A stretch of 6,982 nt of DNA. Origin: Bacilli bacterium (lineage in GTDB: Bacteria > Bacillota > Bacilli > Tumebacillales > JAQBPP01). Below are positions 1 through 5,506 of this stretch, piece by piece. Where the stretch lies: assembly GCA_028287455.1 (NCBI GenBank), contig JAQBPP010000371.1, forward strand, positions 1-6,982, written 5' to 3'. Positions within the stretch are counted from its first letter, which is position 1. Each line of letters begins with the position of its first letter. The notes under the pieces are model-generated. The model worked only from the letters and a program-made list of their open reading frames with translations. It was not told the origin of the DNA and ran no database searches. A program made the translations under genes and the position numbers.

Positions 1-785
1 CTGCTCATTTTTATCGAAATCACTATCGTAAATTAACTCGCAAATCGGTGGCCCTGTTAGTGATCCTCGGGATAGTCTCATCAGGCACCACGATCTTTTA
101 TTATGAAGCGCTCCAGTTTGTTTCTTCCTCTATTGGCATCGTGTTGTTGTTTCAATTCACCTGGATGGTAGTTGTGATCGATTCAGTCGTGACGCGTGTG
201 ATGCCCTCTATGCGGCAATGGCTCTCAGTTCTTTTGATCTTAATCGGCACGATTTGTGCAGTCAAGCTGCAAGGACAAGGTGCAGCAAGCGGTGCTGCAC
301 CTGGATTGTCAGGCGCGACCATTGGCTACTTGTTAGGTCTGCTGTCAGCCGCGACCTATGCGGTGTATCTGGTTTTATTGGAAAGGGTCCATACGGATAC
401 GCCGCCGGTAGTGAATACGTCAATCATGGTGTTGACTTCGCTCGTGATTGCCATCGCCGTTTTCCCGGCCGCTTTTGCCGAAATTTTCAGCATGGTTGTG
501 CATCCGAAACCCGGTATGCCAGGTGTGATCGGCCTGCTCACGTGGACCTCTCTCATTGCAGTGTTCGGACAGGTGATTCCGCCGCTGCTGTTTAACCGCG
601 GCATCCCGGTCATCGGCGGGGCGGCCGCCGGAATACTCGGTGCAATGGAGCTGCCGGTGGGGATGATCGCTTCGCTTTTCCTGGTCCATGAACAAATTGT
701 ACTGCTGCAATGGCTGGGCATTGTGTTGATTTTGGCAGGCATTTTACTTCCGGGCCTGGGTCGCAGGCGGGGGACAGCGTCTTAA
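1..785 (+). CDS. EamA/DMT-family membrane transporter, 5'-truncated by window edge
   Basis: This is the C-terminal ~260 residues of a multi-pass inner membrane protein of the EamA (drug/metabolite transporter) family. These proteins usually have about 290-300 residues, ten membrane helices and two tandem EamA repeats. The frame is open to the left edge (codons begin at base 3), so the true start and the first one or two helices are missing; the GTG at 48 is only an internal codon. Visible hydrophobic segments include the runs around IGIVLLFQFTWMVVVI, WLSVLLILIGTICAV, IGYLLGLLSAATYAVYLVLL, IMVLTSLVIAIAVFPAAF and WLGIVLILAGILL. The second repeat carries the typical FNRGIPVIGGAAAGILGAMELP segment, split here as FNRGIPVIGGA then AAGILGAMELP. 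Family membership is clear, but the substrate cannot be read from sequence; exporters of amino acids or metabolites are common in the family. A terminator follows directly, so the gene ends its own transcription unit. Confidence 0.9.
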   Translation, partial: AHFYRNHYRKLTRKSVALLVILGIVSSGTTIFYYEALQFVSSSIGIVLLFQFTWMVVVIDSVVTRVMPSMRQWLSVLLILIGTICAVKLQGQGAASGAAPGLSGATIGYLLGLLSAATYAVYLVLLERVHTDTPPVVNTSIMVLTSLVIAIAVFPAAFAEIFSMVVHPKPGMPGVIGLLTWTSLIAVFGQVIPPLLFNRGIPVIGGAAAGILGAMELPVGMIASLFLVHEQIVLLQWLGIVLILAGILLPGLGRRRGTAS

Positions 786-787
786 GC

Positions 788-834
788 AAGCTTACTAACT
801 CTCTGAAAAACGCGAGTTGTTAGTAAGTTTTTTT
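788..834 (+). terminator. Intrinsic terminator of the EamA transporter gene
   Basis: The arms CTTACTAAC (791-799) and GTTAGTAAG (819-827) are perfect complements. The stem extends outward with A-T and G-T pairs and runs directly into a T7 tract (828-834). It begins 2 bases after the stop codon. The stem is AT-rich but followed by a good U tail, as expected for a Rho-independent terminator. Confidence 0.85.
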
Positions 835-849
835 GCTAGATCCTGGCGA

Positions 850-878
850 TGGATATGATACAGCTTGTCTGTTATAAT
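850..878 (+). promoter_or_regulatory. Extended -10 sigma-A-type promoter for prsA
   Basis: A perfect TATAAT lies at 873-878, preceded by TG at 870-871, giving the TGnTATAAT extended -10 form. A -35-like TGGATA (850-855, 4 of 6 matches to TTGACA) sits 17 bases upstream. Transcription would start near 885 and leave a 5' leader of about 70 bases before the chosen prsA start. It lies just after the transporter terminator, so prsA has its own unit. Confidence 0.75.
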
Positions 879-957
879 GGGTTAGATTGAAAACTCTATC
901 ATGACTAAAGTAACAGTTGTCGTTTTAACACGGCAAATGAGAGGAGAAACATCACTG

Positions 958-1995
958 ATGAATCGCATTGGAAACCTTCTAATCGGCGCTGTGGTTGGTG
1001 CGGTACTGGTTGGGGGCTCGTGGTATATTACATCCCATACCGGCAGCAACAGCAGTGTAGTTGCATCAGTTGGCAAAAACAGCATTACCCGTGCCAACTT
1101 CCTTACCCAATTGCAGAAGGACTACGGATCGTCCACACTGGGCCGTCTGGTGACCAACCAGCTCATTCTGGATGGTGCCAAGAAGAACAATATTACGGCT
1201 ACTACGCAAGACGTGGATACCGCGCTAAATGATTTGAAGACAGGCAACAACATCACCAGTGATGCGCAGTTAAACAGCGCCTTGGCGTCGAATCATATGA
1301 CGCTGCAGGATCTGCGTGATCAGTTGAAAATTCAGGTGCTGGAGCAGAAGATTGCCGAAAAAGATGTCACAGTATCCGATACAGATATTCAGACCTACTA
1401 CAATCAAAACAAAGACACGACGCTAGTCACCACGCCGGAAACTGTAACTGCTTCTCACATTTTGGTAGCGACTCAAGATGACGCAAACAAGGTGGAGCAG
1501 CGGCTCAAAAATGGCGAAGACTTCGCCGCAGTAGCCAAGGATGTTTCCACCGATACAGGATCTAAAGCCAGCGGCGGACAATTGCCTCCTTTCACGAAGG
1601 GACAAATGGACCCCGCGTTTGAAACAGCTGCGTTTGCGCTCAAGGTTGGGGATACCAGCCAACCTGTCCAGTCGCAATTCGGCTGGCATGTAATCAAAGT
1701 CACCGCTCACCAGCAACCGGTTATCCCGGCACTTGCTGACGTCAAGCAAAAGATCAGCGACACGCTGAAACAGCAGAAGGCCAAACAGCCTGCAGATGTA
1801 TTGTCACAGCTTGCCAAAGACGACGGCATCAATATCAATGACGCTTCCTACACCGACGTCAAGAACAACATTTTAAATCCGCCGCCTGCTCAAAATACAC
1901 CTAGCGGGGGTGTGCCAACTACAGATCCTAATGCGGTTGCACCTACTTCCCCTGCACCAACGACTAACGCTCCAGCTGGAACAAACGCGCCTTAA
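958..1995 (+). CDS. prsA: PrsA/parvulin-type extracytoplasmic peptidyl-prolyl cis-trans isomerase
   Basis: The predicted 345-residue foldase helps secreted proteins fold outside the membrane. Residues ~4-24 form a hydrophobic helix, followed by a SurA-like N-terminal chaperone region (~35-155). A parvulin rotamase domain follows (~161-249), with SHILVA around H167, GEDFAAVAKDVSTD, SGGQLPPF, AFALKVGD and QFGWHVIKV. A helical C-terminal segment and a Pro/Thr/Ala-rich tail (~308-345) complete it. The start at 958 is chosen because GAGGAGA lies at 941-947 and the hydrophobic helix begins right after it; in-frame ATGs at 901 and 937 have no better ribosome binding site. Bacillus PrsA is a lipoprotein, but this protein contains no cysteine at all, so it cannot be lipidated. 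It is either anchored by the N-terminal helix or released by signal peptidase I. The gene has its own promoter and terminator. The symbol rests on domain architecture; a general SurA/PpiC-type foldase is the alternative name. Confidence 0.88.
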   Translation: MNRIGNLLIGAVVGAVLVGGSWYITSHTGSNSSVVASVGKNSITRANFLTQLQKDYGSSTLGRLVTNQLILDGAKKNNITATTQDVDTALNDLKTGNNITSDAQLNSALASNHMTLQDLRDQLKIQVLEQKIAEKDVTVSDTDIQTYYNQNKDTTLVTTPETVTASHILVATQDDANKVEQRLKNGEDFAAVAKDVSTDTGSKASGGQLPPFTKGQMDPAFETAAFALKVGDTSQPVQSQFGWHVIKVTAHQQPVIPALADVKQKISDTLKQQKAKQPADVLSQLAKDDGININDASYTDVKNNILNPPPAQNTPSGGVPTTDPNAVAPTSPAPTTNAPAGTNAP

Positions 1996-2036
1996 ATGTG
2001 TGCGCCTGTTTTCAGCTAACTGGTATCAAAAATAAG

Positions 2037-2077
2037 ACCCACCTGCGCGATCTGCTGCGTCGGGTGGGTTTTTGTTT
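2037..2077 (+). terminator. Intrinsic terminator of prsA
   Basis: The arms ACCCACC (2037-2043) and GGTGGGT (2063-2069) are perfect complements, with weak extra pairing inside, followed by TTTTGTTT. It lies about 40 bases after the prsA stop. The AAATAAG before the stem and T-rich sequence after it fit a rightward Rho-independent terminator. Confidence 0.88.
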
Positions 2078-2084
2078 GAAAGAA

Positions 2085-2104
2085 AAGAAAGTGTAAACTT
2101 TCTT
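2085..2104. other. Small perfect hairpin with a GTAA tetraloop
   Basis: AAGAAAGT (2085-2092) and ACTTTCTT (2097-2104) pair perfectly around a GTAA loop. On the rightward strand this is a GNRA-type tetraloop. It lies just past the prsA terminator with no good U tail. It could stabilise a 3' end or be incidental in A/T-rich sequence. Confidence 0.4.
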
Positions 2105-2118
2105 CACCTTTAGTAGCG

Positions 2119-2202
2119 AAAAAAACATTTGTTCCTTTCGACGCGACTTTTTCCGCTAGTGGCCAAAAAAAGGTAGGGTTCCTTACGACCGACTTTGCCT
2201 GC
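2119..2202 (-). repeat. Two degenerate direct copies of a ~38-base terminator-like unit
   Basis: Units at 2119-2156 and 2165-2202 share the same order of elements: an A7 run, 5-6 variable bases, GTTCCTT, one variable base, CGAC, an optional G, CGACTTT, then a C/G-rich end. They are offset by 46 bases. Read leftward, each ends in a T7 run, as a terminator would. The first unit can also fold on itself through TAGCG (2114-2118) and CGCTA (2154-2158). This looks like a duplicated and diverged 3'-end element of the leftward XRE gene. Confidence 0.6.
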
Positions 2203-2230
2203 AACTAAGGGAGTAAGGAACCCTGCATTT
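2165..2230 (-). terminator. Terminator of the leftward XRE gene, possibly bidirectional
   Basis: AGGGTTCCTTAC (2175-2186) and GTAAGGAACCCT (2213-2224) form a perfect 12-base-pair inverted repeat around a 26-base loop. Leftward, the stem is followed by a T7 tract (complement of 2165-2171), which suits the XRE gene ending at 2235. Rightward, a T6 run (2228-2233) follows after GCA, so it may also catch transcripts that read past the prsA terminator. Confidence 0.8.
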
Positions 2231-2234
2231 TTTC

Positions 2235-2738
2235 TTATTTCTCGCTTGTGGGCATCGATAATTGATCCCGTTCCAGCAGTTGAATGAATTCGGCGAACAC
2301 TTGTATCCAGGCGGACAAAGGGGCATGCTGCTTCTGCAAGTTCAAAAAAGTCCAAGCCAGCTTCAGCACGCCGTCTGTCTCGCTTCTTGAGGCAAGCAGC
2401 AGTTCGCTGTGCCAGTCAGCGGGAAATTCATAGGCTCGGTAAGCCTCAACGATTTGATCATTCGCCAGGCTCAATTCGCGGTAGGGCATCGATTGGCCTG
2501 CGAAGTGCGGTGGCAGTTGATAAGATGATGCGTTTGACGTTTCGTACAACTCCGCAAGCGGGACCTGCAGCCCACTGGCGAGCTTCTGTGCAAACAGCAG
2601 CGAGGGCATGCGTATACCGCGCTCCAGGGAAGAGATATGCGTGGGAGATATTCCGGTTATCTTGGATAATTGCACTAACGTAAGTTGACGTTTTTTGCGC
2701 AAGTATTTCAGACGATGCCTAAAATCTGTCAATTCCAT
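2235..2738 (-). CDS. XRE-family helix-turn-helix transcriptional regulator
   Basis: A 167-residue DNA-binding protein. The N-terminal ~65 residues form a Cro/C1-type (HTH_3) domain: FRHRLKYLRKKRQLTLVQLSK, then TGISPTHISSLERGIRMPS, which holds the recognition helix, then the closing LASGLQVPLAELYE. The remaining ~100 residues match no domain I recognise. They contain an aromatic-rich stretch (YRAYEFPADWH) and two amphipathic helices (LKLAWTFLNLQ, WIQVFAEFIQLLER), so they may serve dimerisation or sensing. ATG at 2738 is preferred because GGAG lies about 11 bases before it; a GTG at 2750 overlaps that GGAG and is less likely. The gene is divergent from the HTH-TPR regulator across ~190 AT-rich bases and converges on prsA. 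Autoregulation and control of the divergent gene are plausible for this family and layout, but inferred. A SinR/SlrR-like role is conceivable from the N-terminal domain alone and is not supported further. Confidence 0.85.
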   Translation of the reverse strand: MELTDFRHRLKYLRKKRQLTLVQLSKITGISPTHISSLERGIRMPSLLFAQKLASGLQVPLAELYETSNASSYQLPPHFAGQSMPYRELSLANDQIVEAYRAYEFPADWHSELLLASRSETDGVLKLAWTFLNLQKQHAPLSAWIQVFAEFIQLLERDQLSMPTSEK

Positions 2739-2798
2739 CGCTCGGGTCACTCCACTTCAAGAGTCAAATTAAAATTGCACAAAAGAGTAAAGATATCC

Positions 2799-2804
2799 AC
2801 TATA
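2799..2804 (-). promoter_or_regulatory. Possible -10 element for the leftward XRE gene
   Basis: Read leftward, TATAGT (complement of 2799-2804) is the best -10 candidate upstream of the XRE start, leaving a leader of about 55 bases. No convincing -35 is seen 16-18 bases upstream. It overlaps the -35 of the rightward promoter, so the two promoters would compete for polymerase. Confidence 0.3.
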
Positions 2805-2829
2805 CAGTAATTACTTCTTGTACTATAAT
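2801..2829 (+). promoter_or_regulatory. Sigma-A-type promoter for the HTH-TPR regulator gene
   Basis: TATACA (2801-2806, 4 of 6 matches to TTGACA) and a perfect TATAAT (2824-2829) are separated by 17 bases. Transcription would start near 2836, giving a ~95-base leader. Two palindromes fall in or just after this promoter, which suggests repression. Confidence 0.65.
2806..2815. promoter_or_regulatory. Palindrome between -35 and -10: candidate operator
   Basis: AGTAATTACT is a perfect 10-base palindrome located between the -35 and -10 of the rightward promoter. A regulator bound here would block polymerase. The divergent XRE protein and the HTH-TPR protein are the obvious candidates. The site is short and AT-rich, so chance remains possible. 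Confidence 0.4.
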
Positions 2830-2844
2830 TAATTTAAGTTAATT
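2827..2844. promoter_or_regulatory. Inverted repeat at the transcription start: candidate operator
   Basis: AATTAA (2827-2832) and TTAATT (2839-2844) flank a 6-base spacer. The repeat covers the end of the -10 box and the predicted start point of the HTH-TPR gene. This is a usual place for a repressor site, although the A/T-only arms lower its significance. Confidence 0.35.
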
Positions 2845-2930
2845 CTTCTGTTCATTTGTATGCCAATAGATACATATTCAAGAAATTAATGTTCTTTCAG
2901 TATATCACATTCCTTCCAGGAGGCAGAATG

Positions 2931-4250
2931 ATGCAGCAAACTGTAGGTCAGAAAATACGGTACCTAAGACATGTTCGCGGATTGTCCCAGAAGGACTTGG
3001 CCCAAGGTCTGTCATCGCCTTCGATGATCAGCCAGATCGAGAGCGATCGGGCGAATCCATCCGTCCAATTGTTAAATCGGCTGGCCGAACGGCTGCAGAC
3101 TACAATGAATTATTTTTTTATCGACCAATCGATCCAGCAGCGCAACTTCTCCGGGTTATTGCTTGCACGCGCTTATGCAGATGTTGGCCGCTTTAGCGAT
3201 GCAACGCTGTTGCTTGACCAACTGGATTGCACGTTAATGGAGAGCTCTTTTGCTGATGAAGTGGATTACTTGCGCGCCTTGTGTCTGTTGAAGCTCGGCG
3301 ATGCGGGCGCCGCACAAGCCGCCCTGGAGCAGCTGCTGGCGCAAGAGAGAGACAAACTCAAGCCGGCTCTTCATATACAGGTTTTGCTGGAGTATGGGCG
3401 TATTTTGTGTTTGCAAAGGGACTGGAACGCCGCGCTGGTGCAATGGCGGCGCGCAGTCCAGGCAGGCACCCGGATTCCTGGGGAACATTTGCCTGAATTA
3501 GGCCAGGTGTACGAGGCGATCGGGCAGGTCTATGAGGGCAGAGAGGACTGGGAGAATGCGGAGCATGCTTATCGCATGGCTCAGGATCATTATCTCCTGG
3601 GCAGCAGCCTGGAAGAAGTGCGCGCCCGTAAATTAAAACAGGCAGAGCAGGATTATCATGCCGAACTTTATGAGCAAGCCATCTTTGATTGCCAAGCGTG
3701 TATTTCGATCACTACCATCAGGCAAGAGGCTGCGGCGGCCGCGCAAACGACCATCCGCAGAGCAATCGCTTTAGGCCACACAGGACAAATCAATGAAGCA
3801 ATGGGTATCTTGAATAAATTGAAGCTAAATCGGGAATGGTTTGAAGAAAATGCGGCTTATTGGTACTTCGCTGTTGCGCAAGTGGAATTCTGTGCGGGCA
3901 ATTTGGACGCGGCGTACGAGCTGTTGTCGAAACAGTTCCCTGCTGGCGAAACGGCATCGCAGCTAGCGGCCGACGCTTTTTTACTGCTTGGCAGCATTTT
4001 AATGAAGATGAATCGACCCGAGGAGGCCCAAGCGTTCCTGCTGTCTGCACGTTGTTGGTATGAAGAGGGCCATGACAATTCCGGGTTGATCAACTGTAAT
4101 AAACTGCTCAGCACCCTGTATAAAGAAATGGGGAATTACACCGAGGCTTTGGAGTGCCATGACCGCATCCACGATCTCATGGCGGCACATTGGCAGGATC
4201 GATCGTGGGATCAGCAATTCGTGCATCTAAAAGAAGGAATCTCCAAATGA
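2931..4250 (+). CDS. HTH-TPR transcriptional regulator, RRNPP-like architecture
   Basis: A 439-residue regulator. Residues ~5-65 are a Cro/C1-type helix-turn-helix domain: IRYLRHVRGLSQKDLAQ, then SPSMISQIESDRANPS, then LAERLQTTMNYFF. The rest is built of roughly eight or nine tetratricopeptide-like helical hairpins, for example LLARAYADVGRFSDATLLLD, LGQVYEAIGQVYEGREDWENAE, WYFAVAQVEFCAGNLDAAYELL and LSTLYKEMGNYTEALECHD. Length and layout match the PlcR/NprR branch of the RRNPP family, in which a short imported peptide binds the TPR face. AGGAGG at 2918-2923 sits 7 bases before ATG 2931; ATG 2928 is the alternative, and a TTG at 2856 has no binding site. No small secreted-peptide gene is visible between this gene and yerC, so peptide sensing is inferred from architecture only. 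yerC starts 55 bases downstream with no terminator between, so the two may share a transcript. Confidence 0.85.
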   Translation: MQQTVGQKIRYLRHVRGLSQKDLAQGLSSPSMISQIESDRANPSVQLLNRLAERLQTTMNYFFIDQSIQQRNFSGLLLARAYADVGRFSDATLLLDQLDCTLMESSFADEVDYLRALCLLKLGDAGAAQAALEQLLAQERDKLKPALHIQVLLEYGRILCLQRDWNAALVQWRRAVQAGTRIPGEHLPELGQVYEAIGQVYEGREDWENAEHAYRMAQDHYLLGSSLEEVRARKLKQAEQDYHAELYEQAIFDCQACISITTIRQEAAAAAQTTIRRAIALGHTGQINEAMGILNKLKLNREWFEENAAYWYFAVAQVEFCAGNLDAAYELLSKQFPAGETASQLAADAFLLLGSILMKMNRPEEAQAFLLSARCWYEEGHDNSGLINCNKLLSTLYKEMGNYTEALECHDRIHDLMAAHWQDRSWDQQFVHLKEGISK

Positions 4251-4305
4251 CCGTCGAATTTGTTACGAGACATTAATGCTGAAACTTCATGCTAGGAGGA
4301 TTCTG

Positions 4306-4596
4306 ATGCAGCTGGATAAGATTCGCGATCCTGCGACGAATCAGCTGTTTGAGGCGATATTGCAACTTAAGACGGTTGAAGAATGTTATCAGTTTTTTGA
4401 TGACTTATGTACTGTTAACGAAGTCCACTCGATGGCCCAACGTCTTGAGGTCGCTCGTATGTTGCGGATCGGGCAAACGTACAGCCAGATTGAGCAGGAA
4501 ACAGGAGCAAGCACGGCTACCATCAGTCGTGTCAAACGATGTTTAAACTATGGCACTGACGGTTATAAGTTTATCTTGGATCGATTAAACAAATAA
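4306..4596 (+). CDS. yerC: YerC/YecD family TrpR-like DNA-binding protein
   Basis: A 96-residue protein of the TrpR repressor superfamily, closely matching the YerC/YecD family that precedes pcrB in B. subtilis. Recognisable blocks are NQLFEAILQLKTVEECYQFF, DDLCTVNEVHSMAQRLEVAR, MLRIGQTY, then the helix-turn-helix IEQETGASTATISRVKRCLN and YGTDGYKF. Family members are about this length, so the protein is complete. The start at 4306 follows AGGAGG (4294-4299) at 6-base spacing; an in-frame ATG at 4276 would add ten residues and has no such site. The physiological targets are poorly defined in general, and tryptophan binding should not be assumed. It lies 55 bases after the HTH-TPR gene and is followed within 10 bases by an intrinsic terminator. 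Confidence 0.93.
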   Translation: MQLDKIRDPATNQLFEAILQLKTVEECYQFFDDLCTVNEVHSMAQRLEVARMLRIGQTYSQIEQETGASTATISRVKRCLNYGTDGYKFILDRLNK

Positions 4597-4602
4597 TAAC
4601 GC

Positions 4603-4642
4603 AAAAACCCGTATGAACATGCAGACGGGTTTTTTGTTTTTT
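4603..4642 (+). terminator. Intrinsic terminator between yerC and pcrB
   Basis: AAAAACCCGT (4603-4612) and ACGGGTTTTT (4625-4634) form a perfect 10-base-pair stem around a 12-base loop, followed by more T residues (TTGTTTTTT). The core ACCCGT/ACGGGT with a long U tail is a convincing terminator. No obvious promoter is seen between it and pcrB, so it may attenuate rather than fully separate the two genes. Confidence 0.87.
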
Positions 4643-4693
4643 AGAAGTAAAGAAAGGAACGACTGTTTTTTCCTACCGACAGGAGTGAACCAG

Positions 4694-5434
4694 ATGCAGC
4701 TTCAGCGTCATCCTTGGAGCAATTGCAGATTTATCGTGAAGTTGGATCCTGACCGCACCGTGCCGGCTGCTGCCTGGCAGCAGCTGCAGGAGGCGGAACC
4801 GGACCTGGTGCTGGTAGGCGGCACTGAACGAATCACCTATGCCAAAGTAGCTGATCTGCTAGGGCTCATTGCGTTGCATCTGCCGGTGCCGCCGATCTGG
4901 CAGGAAATCAGTGATCCACATTGCGTTTATCCAGGTTTAGCTGGGTACGCAGTGCCTTGTGTGATCAACAGCGCGTCACCGGAGTGGATGATTGGTGCCC
5001 ACGCAGAAGCAATTGACCGCTTTGGCGATCTGATCCCATGGCAGTCAATCGTCGTGGAAGGTTATCTCATCTTAAATCCGGATGCCGCAGTTGCCAAATT
5101 GACAAATGCTATCCCTTTGCCAGATTCTCTTGCGCTCGCCTATGCGCAGGCGGCACAAACCATTTGGAATCTGCAGACACTTTATGTGGAATACAGCGGC
5201 AGGTGGGGCGATATCGAATTGCTGCACAAACTAAGTGAGCGCTTCCGGGGACATTTGATCTATGGCGGAGGGGTCGACTCGGTCGAGCGGGCTTCTGCCT
5301 GTGCAAGCGGCTCAGATTCGGTCATTATTGGCAATGCCGTCTATGAAACGCAGCGGGATTCGCTGGCCGAGTTGGCGACTGCCATTCGGTCGGCGGCCCC
5401 CAGTAGGTCTGCCCGCTTGCTGTCAGAAGTCTGA
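4694..5434 (+). CDS. pcrB: Heptaprenylglyceryl phosphate synthase (PcrB family)
   Basis: A 246-residue TIM-barrel prenyltransferase. In Bacillales, PcrB joins sn-glycerol-1-phosphate to heptaprenyl diphosphate through an ether bond, the bacterial counterpart of archaeal GGGP synthase. Seen here: KLDPD at 16-20 (the Mg-binding aspartate region), VGGTE at 41-45, the PCVINS segment at 88-93, VVEGYLILNPD at 120-130, YVEYSGRWGD at 164-173, YGGGV at 190-194 and IGNAVYE at 212-218. These match the substrate phosphate and glycerol binding loops of the family in order. Length is slightly above the ~230 residues of B. subtilis PcrB because of a polar C-terminal tail (SAAPSRSARLLSEV). ATG 4694 follows AGGAG (4681-4685); a longer in-frame reading from 4613 would start inside the yerC terminator. 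yerC then pcrB is the Bacillus order, but the usual next gene, the helicase pcrA, is replaced here by cwlD. Confidence 0.92.
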   Translation: MQLQRHPWSNCRFIVKLDPDRTVPAAAWQQLQEAEPDLVLVGGTERITYAKVADLLGLIALHLPVPPIWQEISDPHCVYPGLAGYAVPCVINSASPEWMIGAHAEAIDRFGDLIPWQSIVVEGYLILNPDAAVAKLTNAIPLPDSLALAYAQAAQTIWNLQTLYVEYSGRWGDIELLHKLSERFRGHLIYGGGVDSVERASACASGSDSVIIGNAVYETQRDSLAELATAIRSAAPSRSARLLSEV

Positions 5435-5438
5435 ATCG

Positions 5439-5450
5439 AAACAATTGTTT
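5439..5450. promoter_or_regulatory. Perfect 12-base palindrome after pcrB
   Basis: AAACAATTGTTT is a perfect palindrome 5 bases after the pcrB stop and about 57 bases before the amidase start. It is placed where an operator for cwlD could lie. It is too short and weak to terminate transcription convincingly. No protein can be assigned. Confidence 0.35.
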
Positions 5451-5467
5451 TTCCACTAATGGAATGT

Positions 5468-5499
5468 TCCCCCTTTGCGCATGCTAAGCACGAGGGGGA
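5468..5499 (+). promoter_or_regulatory. Hairpin occluding the cwlD ribosome binding site
   Basis: T CCCCC TT (5468-5475) pairs with GAGGGGGA (5492-5499), including one G-U pair. After a bulged C (5491), TGC (5476-5478) pairs with GCA (5488-5490), closing a 9-base loop. The right arm is the only Shine-Dalgarno-like sequence for cwlD, 7 bases before its ATG. There is no T tract, so it is not a terminator. The sequence predicts that translation is limited unless the hairpin is opened; the regulatory role is inferred. Confidence 0.55.
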
Positions 5500-5506
5500 T
5501 GAGCTT

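Noticed and set aside
356..742. Antisense open frames inside the transporter gene
   Set aside because: Composition is low in recognisable motifs and the frames lie fully within a well-supported membrane protein gene. They are shadow frames.
901..957. Longer prsA reading from ATG 901
   Set aside because: There is no ribosome binding site before it, and it would put 19 mixed residues ahead of the hydrophobic helix. GAGGAGA at 941-947 supports 958.
2856..2930. Longer HTH-TPR reading from TTG 2856
   Set aside because: No Shine-Dalgarno precedes it, and the AGGAGG at 2918-2923 clearly serves the ATG at 2928 or 2931. A 9-codon ORF from ATG 2860 also lacks a binding site.
4613..4693. Longer pcrB reading from ATG 4613
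   Set aside because: The start lies in the loop of the yerC terminator and the extra 27 residues have no counterpart in PcrB. AGGAG at 4681-4685 supports 4694.
5432..5461. Sigma-G/sigma-E promoter for cwlD
   Set aside because: TGAATC resembles a sigma-G -35, but no good CATNNTA-like -10 is found at 17-18 bases spacing. Expression in sporulation is only an inference from the family.
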